A stretch of 64,000 bases of DNA, from assembly GCA_003952965.2 (NCBI GenBank), contig CM025855.1:38995053-39059052 (forward strand), read 5' to 3'. Position 1 is the stretch's first letter, and each line of letters opens with the position of its first letter. Origin of the DNA: Morella rubra (taxonomy: Eukaryota; Streptophyta; Magnoliopsida; Fagales; Myricaceae). The position numbers and the translations under genes are program-made. Shown here one piece after another: positions 22,663 through 33,616 of this stretch. The notes beneath the pieces are model-generated. The model saw only the letters and a list, made by a program, of their open reading frames with translations, was not told the origin of the DNA and did no database searches.

Positions 22663-25037
22663 ATGATATATCTCCGGAATTGCCTTATAGTATGCTTTTA
22701 AGATGTACCCATTAAATCTCTAGCTAGGATAAGGGAATCTCTTGAAGCCAAAGGTTTCTGTAAATAAGTCGAAAAGAAATGCAATCTAGTGAAGCTTGGG
22801 CGCGCGCGCGGGGATCAGATCAGCTACCTGTATCTTACTCTTCATGTTTTCTCACTATATATATACATATTGAAAAGCTTATAAATTCCGTGCTTTCATC
22901 ATAAACTAGATGCAATACCAAAAAGTGGGAAAAGACGATGCACTTTGTCCGTCTTAGCAATGACTTTCGTGAGTTAATCCCTAGAAGTTATGACAAATAA
23001 TATGTACAGCCCTATTGACACAGCTAGCATATCAATGATGCATCATCTTTATGTATCTGCGCGTCAATGTCATTCCTTCATCATGGGGAGGACCTCATCA
23101 CTTTCTTTTGAATGACAAAGAGATTTTGTTGTTCTAGGCCTACTACTTTCTTATTCAAAAGGCCCTTTAGAGGAAACCAAACTACCCATGATGTGATGTA
23201 TGCATTAGAGCATCATGAATTGAAAGTACCTCTAAGAATAAAGTAAAAAGAAAAAAGTGATTGAAGAGAGAGAGAGATGCGATCCATTAGAAAATGTACT
23301 GAAGTTGTTCCCATTTTCATGTTCATCCTGCCAATCACATGCCTTTTTTTTTTAAAAAAAAAAAACATGTCCGAAACATGTCTGGATGCTAGGCCCCTCC
23401 CTCCGAAACCCTTCAGCACCAATCAAATCCTCCACTGGCGATAATATACATTGAATTGTTGGCTACAAGTCGGCATGGCCCCCTAGTTTCCACTCTCCTC
23501 GAAGCAAAACAGCTACTGAGATCCGTCTTTCTAGTCTTAGATGTGATAATAACTTGCACCACACATGAGTATGTCTACTTATGCACCTACCCATCTACCC
23601 TTTGTTGTCTCTCCAGCAGCTTGCGCCACCTTCAAAAAGCACGGTGGTAGCGTCGGAAAAGAGAATCTGATTCCTCTTTTGGGTCCATATGTTAGCTTAG
23701 GCAATAGGAATCCGGATTCCCCTTGCCCTCTGTTGAACAAGTTTCAGTTAATTAATTGTTAAAACTGCTCGCTATTAAGCGGACCACGATTCAGATGCAA
23801 ACAACTTTTATGCACCATCTATTTCTGTCAGGAAGATCGAGAGAAATATAGACGTCAATGATTAAGTTATCAAATTCATCATTTTTATCAGCTTTAATGT
23901 CAAAGACAATTGGAAGAGAGATCGGAGAGAAATATCATATATAATTCTTTGGTAAGGAAGAACATTTGAAGGAACAAAAACAGTGAGAGAGAGAAGTATA
24001 CATATTATATAGCAGCTAAAATCATGTTTACAAATGAAAAAAAAAAACATCATATTTAGAAATGCCGGAGGCAGTCTTGCCAATGTAGAGCAGTACATGG
24101 TTGAGATAGACCTGGAGGTCGGCAAAGAAGCCCTTGCAGTTGTATCGCCATGCTTTGCATCTGAGATCAATCATTTTAGCGCCAATTAATTAAGTCAAGT
24201 AGCTATCCTGAAGGCACTTTCGTATAAGCATAGCAGCGCATGCATCTCATGTAGTCCTTCTGGTTTTGTGGAATTAATCCTGATTTGCATCTACCATCAG
24301 CCCCCTCAGCACAAAACACGAGCTCATTGTTGTCCCATATATTCAACTGCAATATCTCGCATCATAATAACTATAATCAACAACATCATTACTAATATCA
24401 ATCTATATAGCCATGATCCATATTTACGCTCCCCTTGCTCTCTAATTGAAATCCTCTAGTCTTGTTATCATCTAGTTTGAACACAAAAGTACTACATTTA
24501 TAGAGAGTTTATGGGAACAATCCTACACTTTATCATTGGTAACCTTTTGACGACGCCAATTAATATAATGGTCTTTTCTTACCACAAAAATAAAATAAAA
24601 TAAAATGATGGGGTTTAGTTTTGTATTAAGAGATCAAATTTACTTCCACCAAAGCTATACACATTCACAATGGCTACGTCATGAATTAACCAGAGTTTAT
24701 TATCTATAGATTGGAAAACCCTTTTTTTTTCTTTTTTTTTAAGATTGGAAAACCCATTTGGAAGCATGCCTTGCAGCATATGTTGGCCTGACCGAAAGGC
24801 ATATCAGTTTATAATAACATATTGAGTGCTGTTCCTGTTATGGCCCAAAACAACCCAACCAAAATGGAGGAACGACGTTGCAAAAGTGGCTTGGCCGCCC
24901 ACTTCAATATTCATATTTTTTACACAGTTTTAATAAAATTTTACTTATATCAAATACATTTCAAAATTTTACCTTTATTTTTATTACTCATTTACAAATT
25001 CTAATATACCTCATTTTTAACACCAACATAAAATTTT
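22663..25037. other. Intergenic spacer between NPF and SPF30 (copy 3)
   Basis: Mirror of 16618-18992, with the (CG)n run at 22801-22810, the A/T palindromic tract near 23345-23365 and the unrecognised cysteine-containing segments at 24028-24346 (minus). Nothing else is recognised. Confidence 0.6.
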
Positions 25038-25413
25038 GGGGAAAATACACTTTTCACCCACGAATACCATATATTTTACACTTTGCACCCTAAACTACCA
25101 ATTTTGACACATTGCACCCTCTAACTACCAATTTTTAACACTTTGCACCATTTATCAAATTTTCAAACTAAAATAACGATAATGCCCTTAGATATTGTTG
25201 TCAATTCATTAATTTTTCAAGGGTATTATTGTCAAATGGAGGGTGCAAAGTGTTTAATATTAGTAGTTGGAGGGTGTAATGTGTCAAAGTGGGTAGTTTA
25301 GGGTGCAAAATGTATAACATTGGTAGTTTGAGGGTGCAATGTCTTAAAGATGGTAGTTTGGGGTGCAATGTGTCACTACTCCGGTAGTTTGTGGTGAAAA
25401 GTGTATTTTCCCC
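25038..25413. mobile_element. Mutator-type MITE with 9-bp target duplication, copy 3
   Basis: Same insertion as 16242-16617, here flanked by TAAAATTTT on both sides. The body differs from copy 2 at roughly eight sites in 376 bp, including single-base indels in the CACCCTAAACTACC units. That is many more than in the surrounding unique DNA. Confidence 0.8.
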
Positions 25414-25737
25414 TAAAATTTTATACCCAAACACTACAATTATGTTATACCTATATCAACACCCGACCCGAAATTTCGATTTTGGCCCAACATCGGCCCA
25501 GTTTTTGCGTCTAAAGTCCGAGTCTCAGTCTCTGTCTCTGTGCTCGATATATATAAATATATTATATAATTACGAGGGCTCGCGTTGTGTGCTTTTATCG
25601 TTCTTCTTTCAACTCCTTCTCCTCCAGTTCCCTTAGTTCGATTGTACCAAGTCTCTCTCCCTCTCTTTCTCTCAGAATTGAAGTGTTTGAATAAACAAAC
25701 CGAAAAGCGATAGAAATCAACAAATACAAATAACAAA
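25414..25737 (+). promoter_or_regulatory. Proximal promoter and leader of SPF30 copy 3
   Basis: A TATATATAAATATATTATATAA-like stretch sits near 25548-25569. It is followed by a CT-rich patch (CTCTCTCCCTCTCTTTCTCTC at about 25654-25675) and the ATG at 25738. The order TATA-like element, Y-patch, leader fits a plant promoter. The MITE lies immediately upstream and could contribute regulatory sequence. The start site is inferred only. Confidence 0.5.
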
Positions 25738-28700
25738 ATGCAAGGTGGAGGAGGAGAAGAGGTAAGCATAGAAGAGCTCGCCTCAAATCTCGCCACCTAC
25801 AAGGATCAGCTTCATCAGGTATTCTTCTTTCTCTTCTTCTTCTCCTTTTTTATTTAATTTTGATATTAACAATAGCTCAATACTATTTAGCTTTCCTGCT
25901 CTTCAAATCGAATTTTTATGTTGTTTTAAACTCTTTTATCTTTAAATCGTCTATTTCGGTCGGTTTCATGCTTGTAGGGTTTTCGTTCCGCCTATTTTGT
26001 AATCACGCCTTTTTATACTCAATATAGTTCGCAATTATCGCTTTAAACGGAATATAACGCTGTTTTTTACTTTTCTATGAGCGTAATCGGTTTCGAAGCT
26101 CAGAAAAGAAAAGAGAAGAATCGACTATAATAGGAAAACGTAAATGCATCGAAATTCTATGTTTTCTGTGACGGGAAAAAGGCAGGCTCACTTTAGTGCA
26201 AACTACAGCTAAAGTCCTCTCTCTGTCTCTCTTTTTCTTACCTGTGTCCCTTCCGTCCCATTTTGTTCGGGTTTTTGCAGTAAAAACTGTAGTAATAATG
26301 GAAAATACCAATGCATGTATTGGTTCTAAAATTTCCGTTTATAATTTACTATATAGTTGCACAAATAGCGCCTGCAATTTTTATATTGAGGAATTGAAGA
26401 TAAACTGATGTTACGGGAGTATGTCGCACAGATTTTTGTTCAAGTTTTCTAGAAGTTCATTGTGATTGTAGCCTTTCTGCAGCCTTCGCTTTGCTCTTAG
26501 GTGACTAATGGTCATTGTTTAGAGAATGACGAAGTAGCAAAATAGTTGAAATTTTGAGATTCCTGGTGTTGGCGATCAATTATAATTAGATGGAGCTATT
26601 ACATAACTAGCCAAATTCCTCATGGTCTTCATGCTGTTGGAAATGGAAGAGACCAATACGTATTCATATTCTTTCAATGCTCTCTGGACATAAATTGATG
26701 CTCCTTTAAGGATAATGGCTGAACTATAGTATATGCTGTTATCCACTTGTAATTTTGGTGTACCAACTTCTCCATCACCTGTGCAACAGGTCAGACAGCT
26801 TTTGGTTGATGATCCTGGAAACTCCGAATATGTGGACATGGAAAGGGAGCTTAAAGAGGTAACCTTTTTGCTTATGAGCATTCTCTTTGATTTTATTTTT
26901 CTCTTCCTTGTAAGTTTTGTTTGGATATACTCATGATTCCTTATGATCTTATACGTGTGGGATCTCTCAATCCTTAGTATGTCACTTAAGATTGCAACGG
27001 TTGTTTCGAGAAACAAAGTCAACGTCTTGTGAAAAGTTTAGGGCCGCGTGTCCAATTCCAAAGATGTTGTAAATTGGATATCTAGTTTCATGTGCCACTT
27101 CTTTCTTTCTTTCATTCCTCTACCTTCTCTCTTTTGAAGGAATCAAAATGTTGCTCAAACAAGCAACACCAGTTAACTTCTAATGGCACATGTGGAGGTT
27201 TATTTTCATTTCAGGACTGAGAAGGTGAGATGGTTTTTACATTAAACAAAGTCCATATGCTACTGAGGTGGGAACTTCTGAGGAATCCGAAAATTATTTG
27301 GATCTGTGTGTAAATATTGAAGACTTCATCAAGATACACATCACTTCTATCCTGGTTGCTGTGCAGGTGTGCTATGTGTCGAGATGGCCAGCCTACTCTC
27401 TCCTTCTCACCTGATATCAGATGTTCACGCTGTGATTCTAAGCTCGAATATTGACGTTGATTTTTCCTTCATGTTGTTACTAATAGTCTGGGTGTGCATA
27501 GGCTTTTTGTTTATATTTGGAGCTAGGGCTAAAGTTGTGTCGGTGCAGGTGATTGATTTGACAGAAGAACTCCTTGCAACTGCAAAGCAAAATGAGATAT
27601 CTGGATCAAATACTGGGTCAAGTGGTAGGATGTCCCCAGGCATGCCCCAGTCTGAGGATAATCAAATGGTACATCCTTGATTTATTTTCGTGTTTGGTTC
27701 TTGGCTAAAAAACATGCTTTGGTTCATCGTGAAGGCAGAAGAATATACATTAGAAAGAGAAATTTTTTAGTGCATCTTTCTGGATTTGGCTTCTTTGTAA
27801 AGTATTGAAGTTGTACCTTTACTTCTTTGAATTTTATTCTATCTACTAGATAGAAATTGGGTTCCTGACAATTGACTCCAGAGAATATATCAACAGTTGC
27901 TTTTTTGCTATTCCTTCTTGTTCCCCTGATTTAATGTTTTGCCTATTTTTATGAGTGGTGTTTGGCTCTGTGTGTGGTGGGTTAATGGTTCTCAACAACT
28001 TTGCGATTATGCGGGATACTTTAACATGGTCTCTGGCATGGCATGTGATGTCTTGTCTTGGGTTGTCATGCCACTGGCCATGTTTTAGACTAGGGATTGT
28101 GTGCCATTTAAAATCTGATGCACGATTGCATTACAATTTCGCTGTTGGAGTAAATGTGCAATGTGGCTGGTGTGGGGCTACCTAGCGGTGATATTGTCCT
28201 TGTTTCGTAATGTTATTGTGACTGAGAACATTTTATTATATAGTCCCATCAATCACTTTCATTGATTCATCCTTCATTAATTTTCATTATTGCCAAATTG
28301 AACATTCAATATTTTGCTGCTTTTTTTTCTGAATACATCTCGGTGATAAGGATGTTTAATCTATGCGTTTTTTTCCACATGTAGGACTCAGGAACCATGT
28401 CTGATCATCACGAGGCGTTTCCCATTGGCACCAAAGTTCAAGCTGTTTGGAGTGAAGACGGGGAGTGGTATGTAAAAACAGATAAAAAAAAAGTAGAGAT
28501 ATCTGTATCTCAATCGATATTGGTATGTTTTTTTGTTTGTTTTACCTTGTTTTACCTTGTTTTTCTGTGTTTGATTATTTGAATGTTCAGGTATGATGCA
28601 ACAATTAATGCGTACTCTCCAAATGGCTATTATGTTAGCTATGATGGGTGGGGGAATCAAGAAGAGGTATGATATGGGTAACCAGACAGCTTGTCCCGGT

Positions 28701-31700
28701 TCTTTTATGCATTCTTTCTCTCTATTCTCATCATGTTGCTTCTAGCTAGCTGGTTCCAGGTCTCATTGGCATTAGCATTTGTTTTTCCTATCCTTTATCA
28801 GGAGTGAAGCATTTTTGACGAAATCACATGTGTTAAACATATGCTATAATTCCACCACGGAAAGTTGTAGTTAGGTAGTTCAGTATCTTTTATTCTAGTG
28901 CATATTTTAGAACTTAACATATGCTATAATTCCAGTGTGGGAAGTTGTAGTTTGGTAGTTCAGTATCTTTTATCCTAAGATATTAAGATATCATTTTGCT
29001 ATCGTCATTCCTGTGTCAACTTTAGAGGCTACTCCTTATCAAAAAAAAAAAAAAAATTTAGAGGCTCTCTTATCAAAAGAAAAAATTAGAGGCTGCTGAA
29101 ACATAGATTTAGTATGAAATGCGGAATGGATCCCGAATCTTTTTACCACAACACTTACCACCTAAGTTAGCTGGTTCTTTATTTTCACTTTGCCTTAACT
29201 TTTGCTTGTTCTTTGCGTTTCATTAGCTTTCTTTTTTACTCTTTCCCTTCTCCATGGAGTTTTTCCTTTTTGGCCATTTAATGCAATCATATGGTTGTAC
29301 TTTTTGAAACAAACCATCCTAACCACAATATAGACCCTGTCTTCTTTTACTCATGATCTCCACTGCCATATCATTAATATCACCTTTGGTATTATGATAT
29401 TTATACGATCTTATCTGTAGCCATCTTGTGTCGGCATTATAACCATTATCACGACTTTGGTAGTATGATTACCACAATGAGCATGACCTCTGTCTTTGCC
29501 CAAACTCTTTATAAAAGCACATATGGAGGATGGTCGCTGATAATGCTCTTATGCAATTGACTCTAGTGGAGGATCCTTATTTTTTGCCCTGCCTGGTCCT
29601 CACATGGCTTCAAACGTTTTAATGTAGTAGGTATGAAATAAAAGAAGACAAATTCAATATTCTGGCAGAGGGAACAAATTTTCGTAATGATAAGGAGAAA
29701 CTGTCTTACTACTGAAATGAAATATCCAACTGTGATAAAGTGGGAAAAGACATGCAAATAGCTGAGAAGATATATGTGCCATCTGATAATGTGTCCATTT
29801 TCAAATTTCCAGAGGCAGGATGTCCTAGCCATTTGTATTGACAACCTTATGGATGCATGGAACAACTTATTTGCCTTTCTTGTGAATGATATGTTATTTA
29901 CATTTTTAGCTCTCATCTCATAATTATATATGCATTAAAATTGAGAGTGGATTAATAATAATATCTTCTCCTTGAAACTATACTTGCAGTGCTGGAACCC
30001 TTTTAAGCCACCTGTATATTTTTAGCTAACTTCTACAGAAAATATATTCTACGTGAGAGATGCTTTCTCATTTCACATGAAACTTGTACAAGACAAACAT
30101 CACTTTTTTTCTCTTTCCACTGTTGTGATTAACTCAATGTATTAGATTATAAATTCCTTTTACAGATTTGTTTTCTCTTTGCCATTCCATGTCAAACCTA
30201 GTCTAATTTTCTTGGTTGCATCTTTTTGCCTGCTGTTTGTAAGTTGTATTCTTTCTGAATTGATTAGTATTAGATCATCAGCAGTCAATGCCTAGGATTA
30301 AGCACGGTGCTGAGGATAAGGCCCCTTTTTTTGAACGTATTGCCCTAGGTATGGACTTGCAGTCACTAAGCTTCAATGACCCGTATTCTACTATTGTAGT
30401 AGAGTATGTAAAATAAATTGATAAGACCTATGTCATGGGAACTTGGAAGAAAACATCGTAATCTCAACCACTGTGAAAAAATATGCCAACTTATAAATTC
30501 CAAAAGATTTGCTTCTAGCCAGCTTCCAGTCAATATCCTGCCATATGCTATAATTGAAAGTTGTAGTTGTAGTTGTCTAGTGCATATTTTAGAACTTAAC
30601 ATTGCTATAATTCCAGTGTGGGAAGTTGTAGTTTGGTAGTTCAGCTAAGATATTAAGATATCATTTTGCTATCCATTCCTGTGTCAATTTAGAGGCTACT
30701 CCTTATCAAAAAAAAATAAAATTTAGAGGCTCTCATCAAAAGAAAAAATTTACTAAACTGCGGAATGGATTAGTTCTTTTTTTACTTTGCCTTATCATTA
30801 GCTTTCTTTTTTATCTTTCCCTTCTCATGAGTTTTTCCTTTTTGCATTTATGCATATATGTGTACTTTTGCACAATATAGGTCTTCTTTTACTCAGCTCA
30901 TATCATTAATATCTCCGATCTTGTCTGTAGGTGTCGGCATTATAACCATTATGACTTTGGTAGTATGATTACCAAATGAGCATGACCTCTGTCTTTGCCC
31001 AAACTCTTTATAAAAGCACATATGGATGGTCGCTGATAATGCTCTTATGCAATTGACTCTAGTGGAGGATCCTTATTTTTTGCCCTGCCTGGTCCTCACA
31101 TGGCTTCAAACGTTTTAATGTAGTAGGTATGAAATAAAAGAAGACAAATTCAATATTCTGGCAGAGGGAACAAATTTTCGTAATGATAAGGAGAAACTGT
31201 CTTACTACTGAAATGAAATATCCAACTGTGATAAAGTGGGAAAAGACATGCAAATAGCTGAGAAGATATATGTGCCATCTGATAATGTGTCCATTTTCAA
31301 ATTTCCAGAGGCAGGATGTCCTAGCCATTTGTATTGACAACCTTATGGATGCATGGAACAACTTATTTGCCTTTCTTGTGAATGATATGTTATTTACATT
31401 TTTAGCTCTCATCTCATAATTATATATGCATTAAAATTGAGAGTGGATTAATAATAATATCTTCTCCTTGAAACTATACTTGCAGTGCTGGAACCCTTTT
31501 AAGCCACCTGTATATTTTTGGCTAACTTCTACAGAAAATATATTCTACGTGAGAGATGCTTTCTCATTTCACATGAAACTTATACAAGACAAACATCACT
31601 TTTTTTCTCTTTCCACTGTTGTGATTAACTCAATGTATTAGATTATAAATTCCTTTTACAGATTTGTTTTCTCTTTGCCATTCCATGTCAAACCTAGTCT

Positions 31701-32620
31701 AATTTTCTTGGTTGCATCTTTTTGCCTGCTGTTTGTAAGTTGTATTCTTTCTGAATTGATTAGTATTAGATCATCAGCAGTCAATGCCTAGGATTAAGTC
31801 ATATTACTCACGGTTGCTGACTCCAGGTGGATCCTGCCAACATAAGGCCAATTGAAGAAGGTGGTGTCAATGCTTTGGCAGAAGCTGAGAAAGTGGCTGA
31901 AGCTACCAAACAAGCTATCAAACGTAAGATTGCCCTAGCTGCTTCTATGGACTTGCAGTCACGGAGTTTACCAGCAAAGCTTCGAATAGAGCCTGATGAC
32001 CCAGAGGATGTGGTAAGTAATGCATGCAACATACTATTGTACAAAAAGTAGAGATTTATGTAACTGGAGTTGATAATTTTTTTCCTCCGGTATGGAGCTG
32101 ATAGTTTTTGATGACCTAAAACAGACTTGTCATATAGTTAGTTATGTGAGATGCTTAGGATTTCAATAGATACTGTTTTAGGCCTGGAAGTTTATCATGA
32201 GGCTGTGGTTGGATGCTGGCTAACTGTAATGTTTACAGAAAGCTGCCAAACGCAAGAAGATACATGCTTTTAAGTCAAAGATGAGGTTTGAGCAACTTGA
32301 AGTCACACAAAATAAGCGGCAGAATGCTTGGCAGCAGTTCCAGACAACCAAAGGAAAGGCTAAGAAGGTAAATTAGGCAGATATCTAATACTAGAAATGA
32401 CTCAAATGAGAGTATTATTATCTTTCCCTAATCTGTAGCTTCCTGATTACATTGTCAGATTGGGTTCTTTTCGGGGCGCAAGCGGGAGAGCATATTCAAG
32501 TCTCCTGAGGACCCAAATGGTAAGGTTGGTGTGACAGGAAGTGGAAAGGGTTTAACAGAGTTCCAAAAAAGGGAAAAGCACTTGCATCTCAAGGGAGCAA
32601 CTGTTGAGGCTGATGATTAG
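25738..32620 (+). CDS. SPF30: SPF30-like Tudor splicing factor, copy 3 (complete)
   Basis: Eight exons: 25738-25818, 26790-26858, 27549-27668, 28385-28467, 28591-28666, 31827-32012, 32239-32367 and 32459-32620. They total 906 bp and encode 301 residues. The N-terminal coiled segment contains VRQLLVDDPGNSEYVDMERE. The Tudor domain is GTKVQAVWSEDGEWYDATI to YVSYDGWGNQEE. The C-terminal region ends HLHLKGATVEADD. It is the SMN-like spliceosome factor and lies tail to tail with CAND1, about 1 kb apart. Intron 5 is 3160 bp rather than 1662 bp because of an internal duplication. The exon 7 donor is GTAAAT instead of GTGAAT in the other copies. Splicing across the longer intron should still give the same protein. 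Confidence 0.93.
28667..31826 (+). repeat. SPF30 intron 5 with internal tandem duplication (copy 3 only)
   Basis: The intron sequence of copies 1 and 2 is present once at about 28667-30300 and again, in part, at about 30510-31826. The 117-codon open frame at 29563-29916 (minus) recurs at 31059-31412, an offset of 1496. The second unit is nearly identical from about 31030 on, but its first half (30510-31030) carries dozens of small deletions. At 30301-30400 there is a degraded likeness of exon 6, for example ATTGCCCTAGGTATGGACTT. This pattern suggests noisy gap-filling more than biological decay. Confidence 0.85.
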
Positions 32621-33616
32621 GTTAGAGTTCCCATTTGCTCTTTATCTGCTTAGAACGGAATGCACGATGCACTGATCATGGAGTTAAACTTACGAAGTCC
32701 ATGTTTGAATGACAATCTGCTCTCCTCACGTGGTTCTTGGTGCTGTTATAGTAGTTCTCTCTCTCTCTCTGGTTTTGTTCTATTTGGAAATGAAGGGACG
32801 GGCAATCATACAGAATGAAAGATGGGCCAAAGTAGTCCAAAACCAATTCTCAACTGTAAGGTTTCCTATTGCGTAAGAAGATGAAAAATTATAAACGAGG
32901 GAATATCATACGTAACCCACTACGACGGCATGAATTCGAACCCAACCTGCAACAATCACACTACATGTTTGGAGACGTTCTTCGTCGTGAGTATAAACGT
33001 TGTAACTCACTGAATTGAGTGTACAATTCTTAACTAAATCTGGACTTTATGATCACATGTCTCACACTTGCAGCTTTGAACTTTGGCTTCTTGATTCTTA
33101 TAGAAGCCTCTTCTACTCTAATGGGATCAAAGATGCAAGAGAGGGATCTGGTAGGTTAAAATCTTTCAGATGAAGGGAGAAACATCTTGGACAAGCGAAG
33201 AGCGACGTATAAATAGAAAGACGTGCTCAAGAAAATTCACGAAAGCTATATCTATCTACAATCGCATGTAAGTTGACAAAAGTCGCTATCGGATTGCATT
33301 TCCATGTCAGGTTGTAAATACAAGTAATTGTGTATGCCTCAAAAGGAAAAAAATATTTGGGGCTCTACCCAAACCGAGGGTCTGGATGGCAAGAAGTAAC
33401 GGTCAAAATAACATATAACCGACGGATGCATACTCTATACAAGGAAAAGAGAAGAGTTATACTCTTCTCTTCTAAAAACCTCAAGCAACAATCTAAATCT
33501 TGGAAGCCACTCCACCTTTCTTGTGCCATTAAGCTTATCCTGCATGCATCGAAGGAACAATGTTCTTTCCTTCTTCATTTCCCAATATAGCACTAAAATA
33601 GGAAGGTGCATTTGTA

